A stretch of 64,000 nt of DNA from Amblyomma americanum (taxonomy: Eukaryota > Arthropoda > Arachnida > Ixodida > Ixodidae): NCBI RefSeq assembly GCF_052857255.1, contig NW_027526692.1:62001-126000 (forward strand), read 5' to 3'. A program made the position numbers and the translations under genes. The notes beneath the pieces are model-generated. The model saw only the letters and a list, made by a program, of their open reading frames with translations, was not told where the DNA came from and did not search any database. Every line of letters starts with the position of its first letter. Within the stretch, counting starts at the first letter, position 1. Shown piece after piece: positions 10,151 through 22,664 of the stretch.

Positions 10151-11617
10151 TCTAAAACAGCTTGATTCGCTGTATTAAGCAAGAATACATGCTTTTCGCG
10201 CAGTTATAAAAGAAAAAGTTTTGACGCGTATCAGAGGAACACTTGTAAAACCGATGTGTTGTGATTTAGCTCGTTTCGGTCTAAAACAGCTTGTTTCGTT
10301 GTATTAAGCAAGAATACATGCTTTTCGCGCAGTTATAAGAGAAAAAGTTTTGACGCGTATTAGAGAGACACTTGTAAAACCGATGTGTTGTGATTTAGCT
10401 CGTTTCGGTCTAAAACAGCTTGTTTCGTTGTATTAAGCAAGAATACATGCTTTTCGCGCAGTTATAAGAGAAAAAGTTTTGACGAGTATCACGTGGATAC
10501 TTGTAAAACCGATGTGTTCAGATTTAGCTCGTTTCGGTCAAAAACAGCTTGTTTCGTTGTATTAAGCACGAATACATGCTTTTCGCGCAGTTAAAAGAGA
10601 AAAAGTTTTGACGAGTATCACGTGGAACACTTGTAATACCGATGTGTTGTGATTTAGCTCTTTTCGGTCTAAAACAGCTTGTTTCGCTGTATTAAGCAAG
10701 AATACATGCTTTTCGCGCCGTTATAAGAGAAAATGTTTGACGCGTATCAGAGGAACACTTGTAAAACCGATGTGTTGTGATTTAGCTCATTTCGGTCTAA
10801 AACAGCTTGTTTCGCTGTATTAAGCAAGAATACATGCTTTTCGCGCAGTTATAAAAGAAAAAGTTTTGACGCGTATCAGAGGAACACTTGTAAAACCGAT
10901 GTGTTGTGATTTAGCTCGTTTCGGTCTAAAACAGCTTGTTTCGCTGTATTAAGCAAGAATACATGCTTTTCGCGCAGTTATAAGAGAAAAGGTTTTGACG
11001 CGTATCAGAGGAACACTTGTAAAACCGATGTGTTGTGATTTAGCTCGTTTCGGTCTAAAACAGCTTGTTTCGCTGTATTAAGCAAGAATACATGCTTTTC
11101 GCGCAGTTATAAGAGAAAAAGTTTTGACGCGTATCAGAGGAACACTTGTAAAACCGATGTGTTCAGATTTAGCTCGTTTCGGTCTAAAAGAGCTTGTTTC
11201 GTTGTATTAAGCACGAATACATGCTTTACGCGCAGTTATAGAAGAAAACGTTTTGACGCGTATCAGAGACACTTGTAAAACCGATGTGTTCAGATTTAGC
11301 TCGTTTCGGTCTAAAACAACTTGTTTCGTTGTATTAAGCACGAATACATGCTTTACGCGCAGTTATAGAAGAAAAAGTTTTGACGAGTATCACGTGGATA
11401 CTTGTAAAACCGATGTGTTCATATTTAGCTCGTTTCGGTCTAAAACAGCTTGTTTCGTTGTATTAAGCACGAATACATGCTTTTCGCGCAGTTATAGGAG
11501 AAAAAGTTTTGACGCGTATCAGAGGAACACTTGTAAAACCGATGTGTTGTGATTTAGCTCGTTTCGGTCTAAAACAGCTTGTTTCGCTGTATTAAGCAAG
11601 AATACATGCTTTTCGCG
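10151..11617 (+). repeat. Satellite stretch between the two CAGTGATAAG blocks
   Basis: About eleven monomers of mixed class, including four successive common-class copies, then CTAAAAGAGCTTG and three monomers of the GCTTTACGCG/TTATAGAAG type. From about 10900 to 11400 the order matches 12930-13320 and its later copies. Nothing other than satellite is present. Confidence 0.85.
10993..11121 (+). repeat. Exemplar monomer, common class (TGTTGTGA type)
   Basis: This 129 bp copy matches the commonest form at each variable site: GTATCAGAGGAACAC near the start, TGTTGTGA in the middle, TTCGCTGTATTAAGCAAG, and the TTTTCGCGCAG end. It has 50 G+C bases (29 G, 21 C) and 8 CpG, giving an observed/expected CpG of about 1.7. 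Positions 50-69 and 70-89 of the monomer are two adjacent diverged copies of one 20 bp unit (14 of 20 bases equal). TGTTGTGA places a TGA stop in the frame that stays open in other classes. Confidence 0.95.
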
Positions 11618-12086
11618 CAGTGATAAGAGAAAAAGCTTTAAAGGCGTGTCACAGGGACACTTGTAAAACCGATGTGTTCAGATTTACCTCGTTTCGGTCT
11701 AAAACAGCTTGTTTCGTTGGACTAAGCACGAATACATGCTTTTCGCGCAGCTATAAGAGAAAAAAGAGTTGACGCGTATCAGAGGAACACTTGTAAAACC
11801 GATGTGTTGTGATTTAGCTCGTTTCGGTCTAAAACAGCTTGTTTCGCTGTATTAAGCAAGAATACATGCTTTTCGCGCAGTTATAAGAGAAAAAAATTTG
11901 ACGCGTATCAGAGGAACACTTGTAAAACCGATGTGTTGTGATTTAGCTCGTTTTGGTCTAAAACAGCTTGTTTCGCTGTATTAAGCAGGAATACATGCTT
12001 TTCACGCAGTTATAAGAGAAAAAGTTTTAAAGGCATGTCACAAGGACACTTGTAAAACCGATGTGTTCAGATTTACCTCGTTTCGG
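11618..12086 (+). repeat. Block with CAGTGATAAG and A7-TTT monomers, copy 2
   Basis: This is the partner of 9682-10150 at offset 1936, with AAAGGCGTG instead of AAAGGCATG and TTTTCACGCAG instead of TTTTCGCGCAG. Its right part leads into the 3.1 kb higher-order repeat field. Confidence 0.86.
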
Positions 12087-15047
12087 TCTAAAACAGCTTG
12101 TTTCGTTGGACTAAGCAAGAATACATGCTTTTCGCGCAGTTATAAGAGAAAAAGTTTTGACGAGTATCACGTGGAACACTTGTAATACCGATGTGTTGTG
12201 ATTTAGACGTTTCGGTCTAAAACAGCTTGATTCGCTGTATTAAGCAAGAATACATGCTTTTCGCGCAGTTATAAAAGAAAAAGTTTTGACGCGTATCAGA
12301 GGAACACTTGTAAAACCGATGTGTTGTGATTTAGCCCATTTCGGTCTAAAACAGCTTGTTTCGCTGTATTAGGCAAGAATACATGCTTTTCGCGCAGTTA
12401 TAAGAGAAAAAGTTTTGACGAGTATCACGTGGATACGTGTAAAACCGATGTGTTCAGGTTTAGCTCGTTTCGGTCTAAAACAGCTTGTTTCGTTGTATTA
12501 AGCAAGAATACATGCTTTTCGCGCAGTTATAAGAGAAAAAGTTTTGACGCGTATTAGAGAGACACTTGTAAAACCGATGTGTTGTGATTTAGCTCGTTTC
12601 GGTCTAAAACCGCTTGTTTCGTTGTATTAAGCAAGAATACATGCTTTTCGCGCAGTTATAAGAGAAAAAGTTTTGACGAGTATCACGTGGATACTTGTAA
12701 AACCGATGTGTTGTGATTTAGCTCGTTTCGGTCAAAAACAGCTTGTTTCGTTGTATTAAGCACGAATACATGCTTTTCGCGCAGTTAAAAGAGAAAAAGT
12801 TTTGACGAGTATCACGTGGAACACTTGTAATACCGATGTGTTGTGATTTAGCTCGTTTCGGTCTAAAACAGCTTGTTTCGCTGTATTAAGCAAGAATACA
12901 TGCTTTTCGCGCAGTTATAAGAGAAAAAGTTTTGACGCGTATCAGAGGAACACTTGTAAAACCGATGTGTTGTGATTTAGCTCGTTTCGGTCTAAAACAG
13001 CTTGTTTCGCTGTATTAAGCAAGAATACATGCTTTTCGCGCAGTTATAAGAGAAAAAGTTTTGACGCGTATCAGAGGAACACTTGTAAAACCGATGTGTT
13101 CAGATTTAGCTCGTTTCGGTCTAAAAGAGCTTGTTTCGTTGTATTAAGCACGAATACATGCTTTACGCGCAGTTAGAGAAGAAAACGTTTTGACGCGTAT
13201 CAGAGACACTTGTAAAACCGATGTGTTCAGATTTAGCTCGTTTCGGTCTAAAACAACTTGTTTCGTTGTATTAAGCACGAATACATGCTTTACGCGCAGT
13301 TATAGAAGAAAAACTTTGAAGAGTATCACGTGGATACTTGTAAAACCGATGTGTTCAGATTTAGCTCGTTTCGGTCTAAAACAGCTTGTTTCGTTGTATT
13401 AAGCAAGAATACATGCTTTTCGCGCAGTTATAAGAGAGAAAGTTTTGACGAGTATCACGTGGATACTTGTAAAACCGATGTGTTGTGATTTAGCTCGTTT
13501 TGGTCTAAAACAGCTTGTTTCGTTGTATTAAGCAAGAATACATGCTTTTCGCGCAGTTATAAGAGAAAAAGTTTTGACGAGTATCACGTGGATACTTGTA
13601 AAACCGAAGTGTTCAGATTTAGCTCGTTTCGGTCTCAAAACAACTTGTTTCGTTGTATTAAGCACGAATACATGCTTTTCGCGCAGTTATAAGAGAAAAC
13701 GTTTTGACGAGTATCACGTGGAACACTTGTAATACCGGTGTTGTGATGTAGCTCGTTTCGGTCTAAAACAGCTTGTTTCGCTGTATTAAGCAAGAATACA
13801 TGCTTTTCGCGCAGGTATAAGAGAAAAAGTTTTGACGCGTATCAGAGGAACACTTGTAAAACCGATGTGTTGTGATTTAGCTCGTTTCGGTCTAAAACAG
13901 CTTGTTTCGTAGTATTAAGCAAGAACACACGATTTTCGCGCAGTTATAAGAGAAAAAGTTTTGACGCGTATTAGAGGAACACTTGTAAAACCTTTGTGTT
14001 GTGATTTAGCTCGTTTCGGTCTAAAACAGCTTGTTTCGCTGTATTAAGCAAGAATACATGCTTTTCGCGCAGTTATAAGCGAAAAAGTTTTGACGCGTGT
14101 CACAGGGACACTTGTAAAATCGATGTGTTCAGATTTAGCTCGTTTCGGTCTAAAACAACTTGTTTCGTTGTATTAAGCACGAATACATGCTTTACGCGCA
14201 GTTATAGAAGAAAAAGTTTTGACGCCTATTAGAGAGACACTTGTAAAACCGATGTGTTATGATTTAGCTCGTTTGGGTCTAAAACAGCTTGTTTCGTTGT
14301 ATTAAGCAAGAATACATGCTTTTCGCGCAGTTGTAAGAGAGAAAGTTTTGACGAGTATCACGTGGATACTTGTAAAACCGATGTGTTGTGATTTAGCTCG
14401 TTTCGGTCTAAAACAGCTTGTTTCGTTGTATTAAGCAAGAATACATGCTTTTCGCGCAGTTATAAGAGAAAAAGTTTTGACGAGTATCACGTGGATACTT
14501 GTAAAACCGAAGTGTTCAGATTTAGCTCGTTTCGGTCTCAAAACAACTTGTTTCGTTGTATTAAGCACGAATACATGCTTTTCGCGCAGTTATAAGAGAA
14601 AACGTTTTGACGAGTATCACGTGGAACACTTGTAATACCGATGTGTTGTGATTTAGCTCATTTCGGTCTAAAACAGCTTGTTTCGCTGTATTAAGCAAGA
14701 ATACATGCTTTTCGCGCAGTTATAAGAGAAAAAGTTTTGACGCGTAACAGAGGAACACTTGTAAAACCGATGTGTTGTGATTTAGCTCGTTTCGGTCTAA
14801 AACAGCTTGTTTCGCTGTATTAGGCAAGAATACATGCTTTTTGCGCAGTTATAAGAGAAAAAGTTTTGACGCGTATCAGAGGAACACTTGTAAAACCGAT
14901 GTGTTGTGATTTAGCTCGTTTCGGTCTAAAACATCTTGTTTCGCTGTATTAAGCAAGAATACATGCTTTTCGCGCAGTTATAAGAGAAAAAGTTTTGACG
15001 CGTATTAGAGGAACACTTGTAAAACCTTTGTGTTGTGATTTAGCTCG
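11951..15047 (+). repeat. 3.1 kb higher-order repeat, unit 1
   Basis: The unit is 3097 bp, 24 monomers. It runs from CTCGTTTTGG with TTTTCACGCAG through GATTTAGACGTTTCGG, CAGGTTTAGCTCG, CTAAAAGAGCTTG, AAACTTTGAAGAG, AAGAACACACGATTTTCG (13921), GTGTTATGATTTAG with GTTTGGGTC, CGTAACAGAGG, and back to CTCGTTTTGG at 15048. It has one monomer at about 13440-13570 (CGTTTTGG) that unit 2 lacks. Confidence 0.9.
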
Positions 15048-18000
15048 TTTTGGTCTAAAACAGCTTGTTTCGCTGTATTAAGCAGGAATACATGCTTTTC
15101 ACGCAGTTATAAGAGAAAAAGTTTTAAAGGCATGTCACAAGGACACTTGTAAAACCGATGTGTTCAGATTTACCTCGTTTCGGTCTAAAACAGCTTGTTT
15201 CGTTGGACTAAGCAAGAATACATGCTTTTCGCGCAGTTATAAGAGAAAAAGTTTTGACGAGTATCACGTGGAACACTTGTAATACCGATGTGTTGTGATT
15301 TAGACGTTTCGGTCTAAAACAGCTTGATTCGCTGTATTAAGCAAGAATACATGCTTTTCGCGCAGTTATAAAAGAAAAAGTTTTGACGCGTATCAGAGGA
15401 ACACTTGTAAAACCGATGTGTTGTGATTTAGCCCATTTCGGTCTAAAACAGCTTGTTTCGCTGTATTAGGCAAGAATACATGCTTTTCGCGCAGTTATAA
15501 GAGAAAAAGTTTTGACGAGTATCACGTGGATACGTGTAAAACCGATGTGTTCAGGTTTAGCTCGTTTCGGTCTAAAACAGCTTGTTTCGTTGTATTAAGC
15601 AAGAATACATGCTTTTCGCGCAGTTATAAGAGAAAAAGTTTTGACGCGTATTAGAGAGACACTTGTAAAACCGATGTGTTGTGATTTAGCTCGTTTCGGT
15701 CTAAAACCGCTTGTTTCGTTGTATTAAGCAAGAATACATGCTTTTCGCGCAGTTATAAGAGAAAAAGTTTTGACGAGTATCACGTGGATACTTGTAAAAC
15801 CGATGTGTTCAGATTTAGCTCGTTTCGGTCAAAAACAGCTTGTTTCGTTGTATTAAGCACGAATACATGCTTTTCGCGCAGTTAAAAGAGAAAAAGTTTT
15901 GACGAGTATCACGTGGAACACTTGTAATACCGATGTGTTGTGATTTAGCTCGTTTCGGTCTAAAACAGCTTGTTTCGCTGTATTAAGCAAGAATACATGC
16001 TTTTCGCGCCGTTATAAGAGAAAATGTTTGACGCGTATCAGAGGAACACTTGTAAAACCGATGTGTTGTGATTTAGCTCATTTCGGTCTAAAACAGCTTG
16101 TTTCGCTGTATTAAGCAAGAATACATGCTTTTCGCGCAGTTATAAGAGAAAAAGTTTTGACGCGTATCAGAGGAACACTTGTAAAACCGATGTGTTGTGA
16201 TTTAGCTCGTTTCGGTCTAAAACAGCTTGTTTCGCTGTATTAAGCAAGAATACATGCTTTTCGCGCAGTTATAAGAGAAAAAGTTTTGACGCGTATCAGA
16301 GGAACACTTGTAAAACCGATGTGTTGTGATTTAGCTCGTTTCGGTCTAAAACAGCTTGTTTCGCTGTATTAAGCAAGAATACATGCTTTTCGCGCAGTTA
16401 TAAGAGAAAAAGTTTTGACGCGTATCAGAGGAACACTTGTAAAACCGATGTGTTCAGATTTAGCTCGTTTCGGTCTAAAAGAGCTTGTTTCGTTGTATTA
16501 AGCACGAATACATGCTTTACGCGCAGTTATAGAAGAAAACGTTTTGACGCGTATCAGAGACACTTGTAAAACCGATGTGTTCAGATTTAGCTCGTTTCGG
16601 TCTAAAACAACTTGTTTCGTTGTATTAAGCACGAATACATGCTTTACGCGCAGTTATAGAAGAAAAACTTTGAAGAGTATCACGTGGATACTTGTAAAAC
16701 CGATGTGTTCAGATTTAGCTCGTTTCGGTCTAAAACAGCTTGTTTCGTTGTATTAAGCAAGAATACATGCTTTTCGCGCAGTTATAAGAGAGAAAGTTTT
16801 GACGAGTATCACGTGGATACTTGTAAAACCGAAGTGTTCAGATTTAGCTCGTTTCGGTCTCAAAACAACTTGTTTCGTTGTATTAAGCACGAATACATGC
16901 TTTTCGCGCAGTTATAAGAGAAAACGTTTTGACGAGTATCACGTGGAACACTTGTAATACCGGTGTTGTGATTTAGCTCGTTTCGGTCTAAAACAGCTTG
17001 TTTCGCTGTATTAAGCAAGAATACATGCTTTTCGCGCAGGTATAAGAGAAAAAGTTTTGACGCGTATCAGAGGAACACTTGTAAAACCGATGTGTTGTGA
17101 TTTAGCTCGTTTCGGTCTAAAACAGCTTGTTTCGTAGTATTAAGCAAGAACACACGATTTTCGCGCAGTTATAAGAGAAAAAGTTTTGACGCGTATTAGA
17201 GGAACACTTGTAAAACCTTTGTGTTGTGATTTAGCTCGTTTCGGTCTAAAACAGCTTGTTTCGCTGTATTAAGCAAGAATACATGCTTTTCGCGCAGTTA
17301 TAAGCGAAAAAGTTTTGACGCGTGTCACAGGGACACTTGTAAAATCGATGTGTTCAGATTTAGCTCGTTTCGGTCTAAAACAACTTGTTTCGTTGTATTA
17401 AGCACGAATACATGCTTTACGCGCAGTTATAGAAGAAAAAGTTTTGACGCCTATTAGAGAGACACTTGTAAAACCGATGTGTTATGATTTAGCTCGTTTG
17501 GGTCTAAAACAGCTTGTTTCGTTGTATTAAGCAAGAATACATGCTTTTCGCGCAGTTGTAAGAGAGAAAGTTTTGACGAGTATCACGTGGATACTTGTAA
17601 AACCGATGTGTTGTGATTTAGCTCGTTTCGGTCTAAAACAGCTTGTTTCGTTGTATTAAGCAAGAATACATGCTTTTCGCGCAGTTATAAGAGAAAAAGT
17701 TTTGACGAGTATCACGTGGATACTTGTAAAACCGAAGTGTTCAGATTTAGCTCGTTTCGGTCTCAAAACAACTTGTTTCGTTGTATTAAGCACGAATACA
17801 TGCTTTTCGCGCAGTTATAAGAGAAAACGTTTTGACGAGTATCACGTGGAACACTTGTAATACCGATGTGTTGTGATTTAGCTCATTTCGGTCTAAAACA
17901 GCTTGTTTCGCTGTATTAAGCAAGAATACATGCTTTTCGCGCAGTTATAAGAGAAAAAGTTTTGACGCGTAACAGAGGAACACTTGTAAAACCGATGTGT

Positions 18001-18272
18001 TGTGATTTAGCTCGTTTCGGTCTAAAACAGCTTGTTTCGCTGTATTAGGCAAGAATACATGCTTTTTGCGCAGTTATAAGAGAAAAAGTTTTGACGCGTA
18101 TCAGAGGAACACTTGTAAAACCGATGTGTTGTGATTTAGCTCGTTTCGGTCTAAAACATCTTGTTTCGCTGTATTAAGCAAGAATACATGCTTTTCGCGC
18201 AGTTATAAGAGAAAAAGTTTTGACGCGTATTAGAGGAACACTTGTAAAACCTTTGTGTTGTGATTTAGCTCG
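15048..18272 (+). repeat. 3.1 kb higher-order repeat, unit 2
   Basis: The marker order matches unit 1. The offset to unit 1 is 3097 at the left, 3354 in the middle (two extra common monomers) and 3225 at the AAGAACACACG marker (17146). At about 18274 the sequence has CGTTTCGG where unit 1 passes into CGTTTTGG, so the pattern breaks there. Confidence 0.9.
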
Positions 18273-19566
18273 TTTCGGTCTAAAACAGCTTGTTTCGCTG
18301 TATTAAGCAAGAATACATGCTTTTCGCGCAGTTATAAGAGAAAAAGTTTTGACGCGTGTCACAGGGACACTTGTAAAATCGATGTGTTCAGATTTAGCTC
18401 GTTTCGGTCTAAAACAACTTGTTTCGTTGTATTAAGCACGAATACATGCTTTACGCGCAGTTATAGAAGAAAAAGTTTTGACGCCTATTAGAGAGACACT
18501 TGTAAAACCGATGTGTTATGATTTAGCTCGTTTGGGTCTAAAACAGCTTGTTTCGTTGTATTAAGCAAGAATACATGCTTTTCGCGCAGTTATAAGAGAA
18601 AAAGTTTTGACGCGTATTAGAGGAACACTTGTAAAACCTTTGTGTTGTGATTTAGCTCGTTTCGGTCTAAAACAGCTAGTTTCGCTGTATTAAGCAAGAA
18701 TACATGCTTTTCGCGCAGTTATAAGAGAAAAAGTTTTGACGCGTGTCACAGGGACACTTGTAAAATCGATGTGTTCAGATTTAGCTCGTTTCGGTCTCAA
18801 AACAACTTGTTTCGTTGTATTAAGCACGAATACATGCTTTTCGCGCAGTTATAGAAGAAAAAGTTTTGACGAGTATCACGTGGATACTTGTAAAACCGAT
18901 GTGTTCATATTTAGCTCGTTTCGGTCTAAAACAGCTTGTTTCGTTGTATTAAGCAGGAATACATGCTTTTCGCGCAGTTATAAGAGAAAAAGTTTTGACG
19001 CGTATCAGAGGAACACTTGTAAAACCGATGTGTTGTGATTTAGCTCGTTTCGGTCTAAAACAGCTTGTTTCGCTGTATTAAGCAAGAATACATGCTTTTC
19101 GCGCAGTGATAAGAGAAAAAGCTTTAAAGGCGTGTCACAGGGACACTTGTAAAACCGATGTGTTCAGATTTACCTCGTTTCGGTCTAAAACAGCTTGTTT
19201 CGTTGGACTAAGCACGAATACATGCTTTTCGCGCAGCTATAAGAAAAAAAAAGAGTTGACGCGTATCAGAGGAACACTTGTAAAACCGATGTGTTGTGAT
19301 TTAGCTCGTTTCGGTCTAAAACAGCTTGTTTCGCTGTATTAAGCAAGAATACATGCTTTTCGCGCAGTTATAAGAGAAAAAAAGTTGACGCGTATCAGAG
19401 GAACACTTGTAAAACCGATGTGTTGTGATTTAGCTCGTTTCGGTCTAAAACAGCTTGTTTCGCTGTATTAAGCAAGAATACATGCTTTTCGCGCAGTTAT
19501 AAGAGAAAAAAAGTTGACGCGTATCAGAGGAACACTTGTAAAACCGATGTGTTGTGATTTAGCTCG
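18273..19566 (+). repeat. Ten-monomer stretch between 3.1 kb units
   Basis: This repeats part of the preceding unit (the GTTATGATTTAG and GTTTGGG monomers) and then a run shared with 11360-11800: GTTCATATTTAGC, CAGTGATAAGAG and AAAGGCGTG. A run of nine A at about 19244 and two monomers with GAAAAAAAGTTGACG are particular to this stretch and to its copy 9290 bp further on. Confidence 0.85.
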
Positions 19567-22500
19567 TTTTGGTCTAAAACAGCTTGTTTCGCTGTATTAA
19601 GCAGGAATACATGCTTTTCACGCAGTTATAAGAGAAAAAGTTTTAAAGGCATGTCACAAGGACACTTGTAAAACCGATGTGTTCAGATTTACCTCGTTTC
19701 GGTCTAAAACAGCTTGTTTCGTTGGACTAAGCAAGAATACATGCTTTTCGCGCAGTTATAAGAGAAAAAGTTTTGACGAGTATCACGTGGAACACTTGTA
19801 ATACCGATGTGTTGTGATTTAGACGTTTCGGTCTAAAACAGCTTGATTCGCTGTATTAGGCAAGAATACATGCTTTTCGCGCAGTTATAAGAGAAAAAGT
19901 TTTGACGAGTATCACGTGGATACGTGTAAAACCGATGTGTTCAGGTTTAGCTCGTTTCGGTCTAAAACAGCTTGTTTCGTTGTATTAAGCAAGAATACAT
20001 GCTTTTCGCGCAGTTATAAGAGAAAAAGTTTTGACGCGTATTAGAGAGACACTTGTAAAACCGATGTGTTGTGATTTAGCTCGTTTCGGTCTAAAACCGC
20101 TTGTTTCGTTGTATTAAGCAAGAATACATGCTTTTCGCGCAGTTATAAGAGAAAAAGTTTTGACGAGTATCACGTGGATACTTGTAAAACCGATGTGTTC
20201 AGATTTAGCTCGTTTCGGTCAAAAACAGCTTGTTTCGTTGTATTAAGCACGAATACATGCTTTTCGCGCAGTTAAAAGAGAAAAAGTTTTGACGAGTATC
20301 ACGTGGAACACTTGTAATACCGATGTGTTGTGATTTAGCTCGTTTTGGTCTAAAACAGCTTGTTTCGCTGTATTAAGCAAGAATACATGCTTTTCGCGCC
20401 GTTATAAGAGAAAATGTTTGACGCGTATCAGAGGAACACTTGTAAAACCGATGTGTTGTGATTTAGCTCATTTCGGTCTAAAACAGCTTGTTTCGCTGTA
20501 TTAAGCAAGAATACATGCTTTTCGCGCAGTTATAAGAGAAAAAGTTTTGACGCGTATCAGAGGAACACTTGTAAAACCGATGTGTTGTGATTTAGCTCGT
20601 TTCGGTCTAAAACAGCTTGTTTCGCTGTATTAAGCAAGAATACATGCTTTTGGCGCAGTTATAAGAGAAAAAGTTTTGACGCGTATCAGAGGAACACTTG
20701 TAAAACCGATGTGTTGTGATTTAGCTCGTTTCGGTCTAAAACAGCTTGTTTCGCTGTATTAAGCAAGAATACATGCTTTTCGCGCAGTTATAAGAGAAAA
20801 AGTTTTGACGCGTATCAGAGGAACACTTGTAAAACCGATGTGTTCAGATTTAGCTCGTTTCGGTCTAAAAGAGCTTGTTTCGTTGTATTAAGCACGAATA
20901 CATGCTTTACGCGCAGTTATAGAAGAAAACGTTTTGACGCGTATCAGAGACACTTGTAAAACCGATGTGTTCAGATTTAGCTCGTTTCGGTCTAAAACAA
21001 CTTGTTTCGTTGTATTAAGCACTAATACATGCTTTACGCGCAGTTATAGAAGAAAAACTTTGAAGAGTATCACGTGGATACTTGTAAAACCGATGTGTTC
21101 AGATTTAGCTCGTTTCGGTCTAAAACAGCTTGTTTCGTTGTATTAAGCAAGAATACATGCTTTTCGCGCAGTTATAAGAGAGAAAGTTTTGACGAGTATC
21201 ACGTGGATACTTGTAAAACCGATGTGTTGTGATTTAGCTTGTTTTGGTCTAAAACAGCTTGTTTCGTTGTATTAAGCAAGAATACATGCTTTTCGCGCAG
21301 TTATAAGAGAAAAAGTTTTGACGAGTATCACGTGGATACTTGTAAAACCGAAGTGTTCAGATTTAGCTCGTTTCGGTCTCAAAACAACTTGTTTCGTTGT
21401 ATTAAGCACGAATACATGCTTTTCGCGCAGTTATAAGAGAAAACGTTTTGACGAGTATCACGTGGAACACTTGTAAAACCGATGTGTTGTGATTTAGCTC
21501 GTTTCGGTCTAAAACAGCTTGTTTCGTAGTATTAAGCAAGAACACACGATTTTCGCGCAGTTATAAGAGAAAAAGTTTTGACGCGTATTAGAGGAACAAT
21601 TGTAAAACCTTTGTGTTGTGATTTAGCTCGTTTCGGTCTAAAACAGCTTGTTTCGCTGTATTAAGCAAGAATACATGCTTTTCGCGCAGTTATAAGCGAA
21701 AAAGTTTTGACGCGTGTCACAGGGACACTTGTAAAATCGATGTGTTCAGATTTAGCTCGTTTCGGTCTAAAACAACTTGTTTCGTTGTATTAAGCACGAA
21801 TACATGCTTTACGCGCAGTTATAGAAGAAAAAGTTTTGACGCCTATTAGAGAGACACTTGTAAAACCGATGTGTTATGATTTAGCTCGTTTGGGTCTAAA
21901 ACAGCTTGTTTCGTTGTATTAAGCAAGAATACATGCTTTTCGCGCAGTTGTAAGAGAGAAAGTTTTGACGAGTATCACGTGGATACTTGTAAAACCGATG
22001 TGTTGTGATTTAGCTCGTTTCGGTCTAAAACAGCTTGTTTCGTTGTATTAAGCAAGAATACATGCTTTTCGCGCAGTTATAAGAGAAAAAGTTTTGACGA
22101 GTATCACGTGGATACTTGTAAAACCGAAGTGTTCAGATTTAGCTCGTTTCGGTCTCAAAACAACTTGTTTCGTTGTATTAAGCACGAATACATGCTTTTC
22201 GCGCAGTTATAAGAGAAAACGTTTTGACGAGTATCACGTGGAACACTTGTAATACCGATGTGTTGTGATTTAGCTCATTTCGGTCTAAAACAGCTTGTTT
22301 CGCTGTATTAAGCAAGAATACATGCTTTTCGCGCAGTTATAAGAGAAAAAGTTTTGACGCGTAACAGAGGAACACTTGTAAAACCGATGTGTTGTGATTT
22401 AGCTCGTTTCGGTCTAAAACAGCTTGTTTCGCTGTATTAGGCAAGAATACATGCTTTTTGCGCAGTTATAAGAGAAAAAGTTTTGACGCGTATCAGAGGA

Positions 22501-22664
22501 ACACTTGTAAAACCGATGTGTTGTGATTTAGCTCGTTTCGGTCTAAAACATCTTGTTTCGCTGTATTAAGCAAGAATACATGCTTTTCGCGCAGTTATAA
22601 GAGAAAAAGTTTTGACGCGTATTAGAGGAACACTTGTAAAACCTTTGTGTTGTGATTTAGCTCG
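19567..22664 (+). repeat. 3.1 kb higher-order repeat, unit 3
   Basis: From CTCGTTTTGG at 19567 to the next at 22665 is 3098 bp. Relative to units 1 and 2 it lacks the monomer with GATTTAGCCCATTTCGG near 19860 and has lost monomers near 21470. It has private changes AGCACTAATAC (21022), TTTTGGCGCAG (20650) and GAGGAACAATTG (21595). Confidence 0.88.

Noticed and set aside
10993..11121. Bacterial-type promoter made of TTGACG and TATAAG
   Set aside because: TATAAG lies upstream of TTGACG by about a dozen bases, and the next TATAAG is over 100 bp downstream. Order and spacing do not fit a promoter.
10993..11121. Phased A-tract bending
   Set aside because: The A-runs in the monomer are about 36 and 58 bp apart, which is not near multiples of the helical repeat, so strong phased curvature is not supported by inspection.
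18273..19566. Possible inserted element between 3.1 kb units
   Set aside because: Every base aligns to satellite monomers found elsewhere in the window, with no terminal repeats or target-site duplication. It is a rearranged run of monomers.
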